A stretch of DNA of 64,000 nucleotides from assembly GCA_037039685.1 (NCBI GenBank), contig JAWNGF010000002.1, positions 1,488,001 to 1,552,000 of the forward strand, in the 5' to 3' direction. Positions 12,779-24,326 of this stretch are shown here, in pieces. The first letter of the stretch is position 1; every line of letters starts with the position of its first letter. A program made the position numbers and the translations under genes. This stretch comes from Ceratobasidium sp. AG-K (Eukaryota > Basidiomycota > Agaricomycetes > Cantharellales > Ceratobasidiaceae). Below the pieces are notes generated by a model. That model was not told the origin of the DNA and searched no databases. It saw only the letters and a program-made list of their open reading frames with translations.

Positions 12779-15238
12779 ATGACTGACTGCCTGCCGTTCC
12801 CAAGAGAAAGAATCGACTACTCTCGCCAGAGTTTCGAGGTTCCAGGGACTCGTAAGGAGGGCCAGACTGGTGAGTGAACGTTGTTAACTTAATGTCGTTC
12901 GGCGACGACGACGGCGAGACGGTTTGTTGACATTATAAAATGTATTGCAGGTCATTATCGCAATGGTGGGCACGCTCTGCGTAGTACAACAAGCCCGATA
13001 TTAACAATGCATGCATACTCTAGCAATCTGGCCAGAACTCATTACGCTTGATACGCCGCAGCCATACGCGAAGCCACGCCCCTTGCGCACCCTAGTTGAT
13101 ATCTTTGACTCTGGATTGTTTAAATCGCGCGACGAACAGTTTACTGGTCACCGACCCATTCTCCCAGACGGCAGTTTGGCGAAGCATTTCGTCTGGAGCA
13201 CGTACGGTGAGATTGACGTACGTCGCCGACGGGTTGGGAGTGCCCTCGAGGTGTTGCGTCGCAAGGGAGAGCTCTGGAACAACGGCGAGGAGCTACAGAC
13301 TGTCGGAATCTGGAGCGGTAACCGGTGGGTATTGGCAATGTTCTGAGCGCATGTCCGCCTCCAGCTCACATATGCTTTTGTAGGCCCGAGTGGCAGGTGG
13401 TTGACCTTGCGTTGCATGCATATGGCAAAGTTGGTGTCAGTTTGTATGACACTCTCGGCCCGGACAGCGTCGAATATATGTACGTCACAGTAATTTCATG
13501 CGCTGATGCATCCTCACGAAATCCCATTTGCAGCATCAACCATGCAGCGCTTCCCATTGTGTTCACCACAGCCGCCCACCTCACCCAACTTGTATCGGTC
13601 ACAGCCAAATGCCCGACTCTCAAGGTTATCGTATCGCTCGATAAAATAAGCGACCAATCGCGGAATGCCTTTTCCACATGGGCCGCTGAGCGTGGTGTGC
13701 GTGTTACTACCCTTGAGGAAATCGAGGAGCTTGGCGCCCAGAACCTTATTGCGCCGTTTTCGCCTGATCCCAAGTCGGTCGTCTCGATTTGCTACACCTC
13801 TGGAACGACCAATGTACCCAAGGGTGTTGTGCTCACCCATGAGCAACTGGCCCTCTCAACTGTCGCATGTCTTCATGGTGGTATTTTCACCCCAGGTGGA
13901 GCATTGTTGAGCTACTTGCCGCTGGCGCATATCTACGAGGTGGGTTACATGGTACAAATGCAGGAAATCATATTAACTCTCTCGTCGCAGCGTATTGCCG
14001 AGCTCCTCACCATTGCTGTCGGTGGTCGTATCGGTTACTTCTCTGGCAACCCTCTTCTGCTCTTGGAGGACGCACAAATTCTCAAGCCGACCTATTTCCC
14101 TAGTGTTCCGCGTGTCCTTAACAGGATCTTCCAGGCTGCTATCGTCAATGCTAAGGCTCCGGGCGTCAAGGGGATGCTTTTCCGCAAGGCACTCGAGACC
14201 AAGTTGCATAATCTGCGCACCACTGGCTCGAACGTCCACGCATTCTGGGACCGTGTTATCTTTAGCAAGGTGCAAGCTGTATTGGGCGGCAACATCACGA
14301 TGATGACCACCGGGAGTGCACCTATTGGTCGTGACGCGATGGAATTCTTGCGTGTCGCATTTGCGTGTGAGGTCGTCGAGGGGTACGGAATGACCGAAAA
14401 CTGTGGAACTTGCACACGTGTGTTCCCAGATGATCCTACTAGCACCACTACCGTCGGACCTCCCCAACCCGTCAACGAGATCAAACTGGTGGACGTCCCC
14501 GAGATGGGATATAGATCTACCGACAAGCCGTCTGCTCGTGGCGAGATTTGCGTACGTGGGCCAAACTGCTTCAACTTGTACTACAAGGGTACGTCAAGCC
14601 GCCTTGGTTCACATATGTATATTAACCTTCTTATGATTTTAGATCCCGAAAACACCAAGAAAACAATGGATGCTGACGGGTGGCTCCGTACTGGCGATGT
14701 GGCCATGGTTGACAGCGCGGGTCGCTTCAAGATTATTGACCGTGTCAAGGTACGTCGGGCATTCGCTCATTTTCAAACCCGTACTCATTCGTAATTTTAG
14801 AACATCATGAAGCTCTCCCAGGGTGAATATGTTGCTCTAGAAAAGGTCGAAAACGCATACAGCACTTGCCCTGTTGTTGCCCAACTTTACGTCCATGGCG
14901 ACTCCATGCAAGATCACCTCCTCGCAGTCGTCGTTCCCGACCCCGTACAGCTCGAGGAGATCTTAACCAAGGCTGGACTCAAGGGGAAGCCTGTCGAAGA
15001 GGTTATCAACCACAAGGCCGTGGTCTCGTCCATTCAACAGGCTCTTAATAAGGAGGGCAAGAAACAAGGGTTGAACGGGTTCGAGATGATTAAGAACGTA
15101 CATGTTACCTTGGAGCCGTTCACGACTGAGAACAACCTCCTCACACCCACTTTCAAGGTTCGCCGACGAGATGCGTATGTTAGGTACAAGACGGAGTTGG
15201 ATAGGTTGTACGAACTTGGCCCACCAGCCAAGCTGTAG
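12779..15238 (+). CDS. Long-chain fatty acid-CoA ligase (acyl-CoA synthetase)
   Basis: Activates long-chain fatty acids to acyl-CoA with ATP, feeding lipid synthesis or beta-oxidation. The start at 12779 reads MTDCLPFPRERIDYSRQS. Splicing gives GHYRNAIWPELITLDTPQ, then GIWSGNRPEWQVVDLAL and SVEYIINHAALPIVFTT. Family motifs are clear: the phosphate-binding CYTSGTTNVPKGVVLTHE, LPLAHIYERIAELLTIAVGG across an intron at about 13938-13989, VVEGYGMTENCG, and the hinge-region block DADGWLRTGDVAMVD...FKIIDRVK. It ends DAYVRYKTELDRLYELGPPAKL at 15238. Length is roughly 690 residues, normal for the fungal Faa1/Faa4 type. At least six introns of about 50 nt are apparent. No peroxisomal PTS1 is present (the end AKL has Leu but is followed directly by the stop, so AKL itself would qualify as a PTS1-like tripeptide). 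Confidence 0.92.
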
Positions 15239-15656
15239 GATACTGAATTGCCTTGACACGATGTAAAATTTGCCCGATAACAGGGTACCAATAGTTTGTT
15301 TCTCACTTTTTATGTCGTTTGGCCGATATTAAAGGTGTTTACCACTTGTAACTGCGCGATGAGTTCTACGACATAGCCTGAACAGACGAATTTTATTGTC
15401 TGAACCGTTAATTGAGTTAGAATTCCCGAGCGCCCTGCACGTGCCAATTTGTCATACGGGGTTTCCAACGGTGTGGAGATATTGTCCCCGCAACCACCAC
15501 CAGATCCATCGTTTTAGGACAACCATGTCTTTCTAAAGCTTTATCTGGCAACCGACATGCTGAAACTACTTATTCGTATCGATCTCATCGCACTATGTGT
15601 CTCTAGACGTAATCCCAACATGCGTTATACTTCCCACCACTCGTATTAGATCTACT

Positions 15657-17394
15657 ATGCTTTTACTAGAAAATACTCCCATCCTCTCATCCTCTGAAAT
15701 AATGAGAGCGTCCAACAATGCCTTCGCTGAATCTGGACTATTCTCACCCCAACTCCGAGACCGACCAAAATATTTACCAGAATGGGTAATTGCAGAGCTG
15801 GCCAACCGCTCGTCCGTGGCGGTCGTGGAATACATAAATACCTTGAGAGAGCCTGTCTCTCATCGCAACCACACAAACCACGCCGACCTGGAGACATACG
15901 ACAGCCCTCAAGCGCGCAACATGTCAACTGTCACTTGCAATACCGCCGAGGAGCGCCTCGGAGTCATCCTCTCCAATCAGTACAGACGCCGGATGCAGCG
16001 CAACCGACCCGCCTGGTACAAGGGCAGCCCGCTCGATACCGCTCCCCAGATCTTCGCACCCTGGAGGGTAAGTCGCATTTCATCGCTTATTCACCGACTA
16101 ATTTCGCTAATTGAAACCTCTCGCCAGCGCAACCATGTTCCATTGATTCGCGACTGGCAAACATGCCACCGGGTCGTTTCCAAAAAGGCGGCTTGGATGG
16201 GCAAAGTCTTTTCAGACAAGCACTACGAGATCAACGGCGTCATCTGGGCTTGGGACGATCCCGCAAGCGTAAGTTGACATCATTCATCATAGTTTATCGC
16301 ATCTCATCAAAGTTGAATTGATCCAGAAATTTCTTGTCGAGCTATTCACCGGTGTAATGGAGACCGTCGAATTCGCCATTTCGGCCGATGCCTTTTGGGC
16401 TCCTCATATTGTCGTGACCCATAGCCCAGGCGATGAGCCCGAATTCCTCGACTCGCACGGCAACCCCGACCAATTGACTAATCGCCGACAAGAAGACGAT
16501 CCTCGCCGAATCGCTCCGATCCCAGAGGGGTACACTCCTCGCCAGAATACCATTGGTCCTACTGGAATGGAACAACTTTTCCTTCCTCCCCGCCAACACA
16601 TGGTCATCGAGCGTGAAGACTGGATCTTACAATGTACCGAGGCTACGATAAACCGTTATCGAGCCATCCAGAAATTATCGATCCGGTTTCACCTCGGGCT
16701 CGAACGGATCCGAGCAGGGCAGCAACTCCTCACAGTCGTGAACGCCAAAGAGCGCGGACGAGACACGAACGTCAGAGCCATCGCCGGCTCTCACGAGGAA
16801 GGTTCAGACTTTGTGCCCATGATTCAAGATGAGGTCACAACTAGTGGATGGGGCGACGCCGATGCTAGCAGCTCTCTCTTGCGCCGCGGGATCATGTTCC
16901 AGATGTGTATGGACGACCTCGCCGAAATGGCCGACGCGGCGATCCTCTCGGATGACGAAGATACGGAGGATGAGGAAACGTCTGAGCCTTCGCTTACGCC
17001 TGGACCGTCGATTTCCGGGGATACGTATGACGCCCTCCGCAAGCTTGGCATGGTCTATGAGGGCGAGGGTGGGACCGAGAGTGACGAAGATGAAGAGGAT
17101 GTCATGGAGGATGACGAGACGGAGGAAACAGACAATTCGGAATCCGAGGACGAAGAACAGAGCATAATCGAGCAAAGCAGTTTACGGATCTCAGATTTCA
17201 AAGCCACTATCCCCGAGCCCGTCTCTACTTCGAGTCAACTCGACTCGGCCGAGCTGCAAGCAAGCACCGGTTCGCTCGACCTCGCATCCATTCTCACTGA
17301 AGAGCGCAGCTCGGTATCAAGTCTTTCCGAGGATCAGGAGTCAGACGCGTCCGGATGCGAGACGCCCGACACCGAGGACTACTACGATTGCTGA
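15657..17394 (+). CDS. Hypothetical protein with a long acidic C-terminal tail
   Basis: No family recognised. The first in-frame ATG is at 15657 (MLLLENTPILSSSEIMRAS). Two introns are clear: donor GTAAGT at about 16069 joining APWR to RNHVPLIRDWQTCHRV, and donor at about 16270 joining DDPAS to KFLVELFTGVMETVEFA. The folded part (to about residue 320) has helical segments such as WILQCTEATINRYRAIQ and RFHLGLERIRAGQQLL. The last 180 or so residues are strongly acidic and Ser-rich (LSDDEDTEDEETSEPS, SDEDEEDVMEDDETEETD), full of S-D/E-x-E/D patterns that CK2 could phosphorylate, and end CETPDTEDYYDC. No signal peptide or membrane segment. An acidic tail of this kind is common in chromatin or histone-binding proteins, but nothing else supports that here. 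Confidence 0.7.
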
Positions 17395-18475
17395 GCTCGG
17401 GGTTCAGGTATCGCATGTTGTACGCCGTCTGTAACTTTTGACCCTCTGTACCCCTACGTTCGTTCTTGTTGTTAGACTAGACCTTATAGAAATAGAAACC
17501 TCATAAACAGTTCAAACGGCGTGGCTTGAGTGCTGGAGGGGTAATGGACTGCTGGTCCCGTGCTCCGTGGAACTTGGTGGATGCCGAGTGCGGGTTCAGA
17601 GCAGCAACTAACCACACTCAACTTTTATCTGTTGGCCTCGGTGAGTCTGTACCGAACCCCCCATGTCGAAAGGTTTGTCGACCATTGCACGACCTCGTTG
17701 CGTAGGCTCTATTGATGAGTGGGCGCCATCGATTCTTCACCACTAGATTCGTTGGGAGCTGCCCGAGCAGAGCGCATCGACTTGAAAATAAATCAACGTT
17801 GGACTCGGAATCTCGAACTTGGCTCGCTCAAACACCCAGCCATATACACAAAAAATAGAACTAGTACCTTTCAGTGTCAATATGTCCTTGATGCAGGTAT
17901 AAGAGCCGACTCGGATAGGCAATCAGTTCGTCAGGAAAAGTACATCGAAATTTTGTCGCCTTATATTGGATTATACGGTATTTTTGGTGTCTATTATTTA
18001 AATGGCATGTATCGGTATGCACATGGAAATACATTTGATCGTACATACGGGCAAGAGTCGGGTACATTTTACACCTTGCAATGGGACAAATGTGTCTGGC
18101 GATGTAAAGCTTGATCCCGCTTTGCGTACAAGGGATCCATATACCATTACAAGTTCAACATCGATTAACTGTGCCTTATAAGTGATCAAATATGCGCAAG
18201 ATGTGCATGGTCAAACAAGGTATCATCCCTTTTCCTGATGTTGAAGCCAAAATGAACTGGATCACATGTAGATGCGGCGTAAACGCGTACTACTTGGTAC
18301 AGAGGCGATCACACGCTAGCCAAATCAATGCCAAATCACAGTCACTAAGAAGCGAAACTAGAGAAACCAAAACAAACACAAACCAGTATGATACAAAAGG
18401 CGTGCGTGTGATACAGTTACCAGAGAGAGAATAGAAAATTACATATCTGATCCAGGTCATCTTTCAGTCCATTCT
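17395..18475. other. Gene-free stretch of about 1.1 kb
   Basis: The 3' flank of the acidic-tailed protein gene. The 131-codon plus-strand frame at 17719-18114 has no recognisable domain and no splice links. AT-rich sequence follows to 18475. Confidence 0.4.
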
Positions 18476-18890
18476 TTATTTTGTTCTTGTTCGTACGTTC
18501 GTTATGTTCATGTTTATTGGGGTGTTATCGATAGGCTGATAGTTGGAGAGCTTGAGCTGGGCAACCATCATCACGGAGAAGAGAAGGGTGACGCGCCAGA
18601 TCGTGGTTGGGGTTCTAGACATACAAGGGGAATAGAATTATATCGAACACATAAGTCAGTTAGCCGCCAGTGCCTTTTTTTAGGATGGTGTGTTAAGACT
18701 TACCCAAACTCATCGCCGACCTAGCCCCAACCTCGATAGGATTGAGTACGGCGAACAACCAGCTATATGCGGCGAGAGGCAGATCTGTGCTGCCCTGTTG
18801 AATCCATACACCACCTTATAGCAAATGGTCATGCCTAGAGCTACGTCAGCGTATGATATCCAAGAGCTGTTAAATTGCGCACCTTCAAAT
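18476..18890 (-). CDS. Possible membrane-protein gene fragment
   Basis: Weak coding trace. Reading through a GTAAGT donor near 18704 and a TCTAG acceptor near 18615, one frame runs LAAYSWLFAVLNPIEVGARS into TTIWRVTLLFSVMMVAQL and ends at a stop at 18476-18478. Upstream, another frame has WISYADVALGMTICYK. The hydrophobic stretches suggest a transmembrane protein, but the upstream frames do not join cleanly. It may be a decayed gene or one whose exons I cannot resolve. No family recognised. Confidence 0.22.
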
Positions 18891-21127
18891 TGAGGAGCCG
18901 GCATGAGTCCTAGAGTTACCGTGCCTCGTATCGATCTATGATCGGGGGCTGAACTAGAACGTGATTTAGTTGTGATGAGGTTGGGAATGCTCCGACGGTA
19001 AGTAAATGCTCTCCCGTTCCTCCCGAGTCTCCAGGAGTACCTCGGGAGTCCCGCGCAAGTTGCTGATGCCGTGGTACATGAGTTCTCGGCAATAAAGCAA
19101 TGATCGCCCATCACCCATTGCCTATCACGCTTCGCGTTCCCGAACATACTACAGGTCTTTTGGGGTTTATTTTCATATCAAGCCGACCCATTTCCCTTTT
19201 GTGCACGGTAGGGAGCGAAGAGTAGACCACAACTGGGATTTGCCAAGGTCTAGTACTAAAATAAATTGACGTGAAACATTCAGATGGCCTATCCGTACTT
19301 TCTGAAACCAGCACTTCTCATGCCCATCAAACTGCCTATCGTTGACCAACGATCAGTCCAGGATGAGCCCACGAGGCTCACGAGCACGCTCCCCATTTTC
19401 GGCATTGTTCACTCTGGAATACAAAAAAAACTGGACCTCAACGCACTTGGGAAGTGCCCCCCCCCCCCCCCCCGCGACACGGGTCATGGTACCTCCCGCC
19501 CTATTTACTGTGATCACACTACCCGGAGACAGACCGGGCCGAACCTGCAGACGTAGCCGAGTTAGAATATATAGTGTGGGGACCGGCTTTCGAGAGATAT
19601 TTGAAGAAGGCAACTGCTTCGTACTACAAGGCTAATTACGATTCAATTCCAGTCTGTTAGCCCCAGATCCGCCCACGAGGCTGCTGCATCCCTAATACCC
19701 CTTTAACCACTGTTACAGCGCTACTATTCAAATGTCAAGGCTAGATTACGCGAATATCAAGACCCTCTAACTACCCTAGCGAGCTGGGACGACTATATTG
19801 TTCCTATTAGAGCTGCTGAGGGTGAACAGGTAAGAGTACCTTACTCTTCTAATCGGTTTGTGAGTCTTGATTGTCCCTGCTCCTTGTTCTACTTCTTTTT
19901 TGAAAACCGACCAGAGCCCTTCGATTCGCTGAGGCTAGGCTACGATGGATAGAGTGCCACTCCAAAATCACACATGCGTCCGTATCACTGACTTCAATTT
20001 GTAGCAGCGTAGGGCAACCTTACTGTCTTCCATAACAAGACCCCAGGCACTGGTCCTTGCGAGTTTGCCCCTAGGTTTTTGCCTCGGCTAGCCTATCTCC
20101 ACTCATTGAGATTCAGGCTCCACAGCTCCAGCACTCTTCCCGGGGTCGATACAAACTCAAAAACCAAGAATCGAGATGGGTCACTTAAATCCACACACAA
20201 GGACGAAGCCTCGCTACTGTGGAGTGCATTAGAGTAATCGGAAGACCGGCGAGCATCGGCGGAACGTCAGGTTGGAGAAGCAAGTACAGGCGAAGCTACT
20301 GCACCTTAACGCCATCCAAACTACTGCTGGCCCCTCGCCAATCCAGCGGCAGGGTCGCAGTCTCGAAAAGGGTACCCGCATTGACTTTGTGCTCTGTATT
20401 GACATCCCACCGCGAAGCCCAATCACCGTGTACCGGCAGCTCAGTAATTAACCAGGCATTATTGGATGCGCTCAAGATTCAGCCTGCGAACAGTTACGAC
20501 ACCATATACATGTTTGATACATGGAATCGGATGCAATCACTTGGTATGCAAATCAGTCATATTTCTCGGGGATCCTTGCACCCTCACTTCCCGTGTCTTT
20601 CATTCTTTTATTTACCTAGGAATATCTCTCTCAGCTTTGTTCCGATCGGTGGCTACGGTGTGGGACCGACGCGAGTTAACAATGGTCGCGACGCTTCCTT
20701 GTCCAAAATCGGAGTAAAGGCGCGGAGGCGTGTATATTATGTTTATCCACACTTCGGGGAAGCGTTCCGCCGCTTCGTTCCATTGAAGGCGTGGTTGCCA
20801 CGTGACGAACTTTGTTTTTCATATGTGGATTAGCTGTTTACATAGGTAGAGGGCGAGATTCCCCATGCGCCTTTATGTAAAACCTCGTGTCGCGATTTCT
20901 ACGACAATAAAGGCGCACAGTGTGGCACTCATCCTCCCACACCTTCCACTCAAATCTTCACGGTCCCTTCGCCAAAAAGTTCCCATCCGAGCGCCAGACT
21001 GGAATGAAAAGGCGTCGGGAGTCCGCAGAACAGGGCACGGGAGACCGTGGGAAGGGAACACGCACTGTGAGCATTCCTTAGCTCTGTCTACCCTCACCCC
21101 ACTGCTGACAGAGGAACATGCTGGTAG
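18891..21127. other. Gene-poor region with degenerate coding traces
   Basis: Scattered coding-like pieces occur on the plus strand, for example LREYQDPLTTLASWDDYIVP at about 19745-19815 and INQALLDALKIQPANSYDTI at about 20447-20510, but stops and frame changes separate them. I do not recognise a family and cannot build a gene. They may be remains of a decayed gene or transposon. Confidence 0.3.
19457..19473. repeat. Homopolymer of 17 C
   Basis: Seventeen consecutive C residues, a likely length-variable and error-prone site. It lies in a region with no supported gene. Confidence 0.9.
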
Positions 21128-22453
21128 CGAACACGCTTGAGTAGGCTACTAAAGCCCAAGAGGGTAGAGGCTAACTCTGGATGCCCGCCAAGCCCTTCGG
21201 CGACGGGGCGTTCGCGAAACGGTGGTGGGAGCGATAGGCTATCAATAATAGCACAATCCCTACAAACGTCATGGCGGCGGTTGACAACCACACCTCAATC
21301 GCTCCAGAATCGTCGTGCCAGCGGCAATTCTGATAAAGATGATGCAACGACGGGACAACGGTTTGGGTTGGTGGAAGGAGATTGCTACGATATAGTGAGT
21401 CATTCCTAATTCTCTCGTATCAACCTGTCAGCCGCTAAGTGGCATTTACAAAAGGCACTGGTTGCCCCCTTGCAGTCCCAGCCAAGGAAAAGAAAGTTGG
21501 CTAGCGGTGTAAGTTGTTGCCCGCTTCCTTGCAATGACGGTCGACCACTTACTAGGATCTGAGGAAGGGGCGAGCAGCTATTGATCTCGACCCCCTTAAG
21601 AAGAATGCGGGCGTTAAACTAGCTCAAGTTCGTCTCGTCAAGATCTTCCTCTGGGTTTGCTCTGGCTTCGCAAGCCCTTGCCAATTCTCTTGCGGCGACC
21701 GCCTCGAAGGCGCGTCAAATGCCGATTCGGAGCGAAGGAACTTCAGAGACGACAAAGGAGACCCCAAGCTAGCATCCGCATTATCACCTCATCCGTCATC
21801 ACCGAGCCTTCAGCCGACGCTAGTCCTTGAGCATCACCGCCCCTACGACAGTGCAAGCCAATCAGCCTACCGCCGTGCGATTGCTCTCCGAGCGTTGGAG
21901 CAACAGCAGATAATCGAGGATGAGTTGGTGGCGGCACGGCTGAGAGGAGGGGGTTGTTGTGGAGTAAGTTGCTATTTGTTCGGTTTTCTTCCAAGCCTTT
22001 GCGTTGTTGACGTCGCTTCAGAAGAATCCAGTGAGCATCGACACCACTCCCCATAAGGGAGGTCCTGGCGTCCCGCCCCCCATGGAAGAATCGACAAGTC
22101 CACCAAGACCGCTAATCTCACCGGCGCCGTCAGCTTCGACACTACGGTCGAGAAGGCCGTCTGAAGTGTCACCCGCCCCCGCACCTGATTCAGCGTCAAC
22201 AGCACCGCGGTCTCGACGCCCATCCCAAGTGTCCGCGAGAGAGGGTACGGCAGCTTCAGGGCACCAAGCTCATCCAGGACCACGATCAAGAGCGACATCT
22301 CAAACGGCCGAATCGTCCCGGTCTAGAACCCAATCGCGTGTCGGGGACTCGGGTACAACCACACAAGCACGGGCGCCACGATCGAGGAAGGCATCCCAGG
22401 TTCCGCCCGCGACACTCCCATCAATTCCACAAGGTAATCCCAAGGCGAGTTAA
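21128..22453 (+). CDS. Hypothetical Ser/Pro/Arg-rich protein, 5' end unresolved
   Basis: A spliced frame can be followed. It runs VEGDCYDI, then an intron (GTGAGT at about 21394) to a short exon QPRKRKLASG, then an intron to DLRKGRAAIDLDPLKKNAGV, and LVKIFLWVCSGFASPCQF. A charged helix YRRAIALRALEQQQIIEDEL follows, then an intron (GTAAGT at about 21963, acceptor CTTCAG before 22021) into a tail of repeated R-S-R-R-(P/K)-(S/A)-x-(E/Q)-V motifs (LRSRRPSEVS, PRSRRPSQVS, PRSRKASQVP). It stops at 22453. The repeated SRRPSxVS blocks look like basophilic-kinase sites in a disordered tail. No ATG is found in the first exon's frame, so the start lies in an unresolved upstream exon. A frame with an ATG at 20865 is one candidate. 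Confidence 0.4.
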
Positions 22454-23447
22454 TACTATGCACCATGTATCCGGCCAAGCTTCCACTCAGTATCTTACAC
22501 TATGTACGCGAAATGAAACTTCCGGCTGCTGGGTATATTCACAGCAAATGCGTTAGGCTTCCACGTCGGACCAATACCACTTCCATTCAACTATTCAAAA
22601 ATGCAGTGGCTCGATGAGCGAACAACCCACATCTCATCATAAGTCGCTCGCTTGCCAGATATCGAATGTACTAGATTCTTACCACAGATAGTTCAAGTAA
22701 ATTATTATTCATTTTGAAGGCCGATGCGATCAGCACGAGGAATCCCACCTACTCCCAATTCTATAAGTTCGGATTAGCAACCGAATGTGATGCGCCAGCA
22801 ACTTGAGACTATAAACAGAACGCGCTGTAATCAAGGTGATCCGTCGTTGTATAGATATCCCGTGGATTAACTGTCGCCTTCCTGACTGTGTTTTCCTTTT
22901 GTTCATCTCTTCTCGCGTTTCTGTCTCGGCTGACTTGTTCTGAGCGGTTTGACCTCGTGTTCATTTAGCTCGTTAAATAATGTATATATATAAACATCAC
23001 GTGGCTAAGAAATTTGCTCTGGAACAAGGTCGGCATTAGCCAGGTAAACCAGACTCTCTTACGGTCGGCATATCGATATCCACGATTGGACCCTGTAGCT
23101 AAGAATAATCTGACCGCTGAAACACACGCATTTTCTGATCAATCCAAAGAAATGGTAAGTTAGAGTTACGTCTTGCCCAGCCAACAAGTCATTACTGCAG
23201 CCCCTATGCCTATGCTACACAGCTCACCTCTCACCAGCCCACTCCAACACGCGGCTGCCACCAGGAGATTAGCGCTGCATCACAGTAGGCCTATACCCCT
23301 CTCTCAATACTCTCCTCTCCTTTTTACAGAACTTTATAGTGCCGTTCTGATATCCCTCCCGGCGACTGTGCGAGTAAGACGTTGTCAATTTCACTCCTTG
23401 TCTTGCAGAGTGCTCATACCACTTGGATTATTCGGTTCACAGTTGGC
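22454..23447. promoter_or_regulatory. Promoter region of family member A
   Basis: Contains a TATA-like run (TGTATATATATAAA, about 22981-22994) followed immediately by ATCACGTGG with CACGTG at 22998-23003. This is a plausible core promoter for the gene at 23448. An ATG at 23153 followed directly by GTAAGT could be a minimal first exon. Confidence 0.45.
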
Positions 23448-24326
23448 ATGACTCGCGACAACCGTTTTAAATCAGTGTTCCCCCCAGGATTTGACGCATC
23501 TTCGAAATCCGAAGGAGATCCTGGACCCTACATCCACTCAACAGAGCAGCTATTTACTGCACTCGTCGATTGCTATAATCCTATGACCAATGCAGAGTCG
23601 ATCATAGTGAAGTCTGCTCGCTATGGCAAGCAGACCGTTTCACCAAAGCACGAGTTCATTCTCATCCAAGTCAAAGATATGCATGAAGAAGAAAAAGAAG
23701 GCGAAGTGCTAGTGAATTATCTCGTCCTCGACCGTAATGTGCTCACGAAGCACGCCAAATCTGGGATCCCATCTACACACTCTCGAACGGCACTCCGAGG
23801 AGGAAAACCAGTCGATATGTTCAAAGTCTCATACGACGGAAAGCTGGGGCAACTATTGGAGGATTGCGATCTTGCATCAGTCAGATACCTTGAAAAACTT
23901 GAGTTCCCCCCTGACAAGCCGCTGCACTTGTATGAGCTGGTTACCTTGGCGCATGTCGTTTCCACCCAGAACCCTAGGTACCACGCTACCAACTCAAACT
24001 GTTACATGTTCGCCGGGGTAATCTGGGATAGCCTATGCAGGTTATACCCTACTCCCATCCACGAAAAACCCCTATGGGAGGAGCGGGGGAAAAATGGCTG
24101 GTATCGTTATACCGTGACGCCGTCGAAATTGGAGGACACGTGCCAGAAGGCTTTAGCGAAAATATTGCAGGCCAAGGAGAGGATTGGTGCTCAGCAATTA
24201 GTAAGTTCTATTCAATCGTCCGAAACGCAGGGGGAGGCTAACCTTTATGGCGTGGCACACAAGGATTTCGAGAAATACGTCCAGGCAGTGGCTTTGAAGA
24301 AAACCAGCTCAGGGGACGACAACTGA
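23448..24326 (+). CDS. Family member A: HEF/CY-motif protein (unknown function)
   Basis: Member of a family with two more copies in this window (59935-60980 and 63371-64000). The ATG at 23448 begins MTRDNRFKSVFPPGFD. Shared blocks with member B are IIVKSARYGKQTVSPKHEF then ILIQVKD (B: IYVSSAKYCKRTIEAQHEF). Shared with B and C is HLYELVTLAHVVSTQNPRY then NSNCYMFAGVIWDSL. Length is about 270 residues after removing a last intron (24201-24262: GTAAGT donor, GGCTAACC branch site, ACAAG acceptor), which gives GAQQL-DFEKYVQAVALKKTSS. No signal peptide or membrane segment. A conserved His early and Cys in an amphipathic helix late is reminiscent of papain-like thiol folds, but no catalytic role is shown. 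An alternative start uses ATG 23153 as a one-codon exon spliced to SAHTTWIIRFTVG. Confidence 0.7.
   Translation: MTRDNRFKSVFPPGFDASSKSEGDPGPYIHSTEQLFTALVDCYNPMTNAESIIVKSARYGKQTVSPKHEFILIQVKDMHEEEKEGEVLVNYLVLDRNVLTKHAKSGIPSTHSRTALRGGKPVDMFKVSYDGKLGQLLEDCDLASVRYLEKLEFPPDKPLHLYELVTLAHVVSTQNPRYHATNSNCYMFAGVIWDSLCRLYPTPIHEKPLWEERGKNGWYRYTVTPSKLEDTCQKALAKILQAKERIGAQQLVSSIQSSETQGEANLYGVAHKDFEKYVQAVALKKTSSGDDN

Noticed and set aside
13973..14574. Two 160-codon minus-strand frames inside the LACS gene
   Set aside because: Antisense to a clear AMP-binding enzyme with conserved motifs; no independent support.
17719..18114. 131-codon plus-strand frame
   Set aside because: No similarity to any family I know and no supporting start context or introns.
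20219..20833. 204-codon plus-strand frame
   Set aside because: Parts look protein-like but others do not, and neighbouring frames suggest decay, so I did not call a gene.
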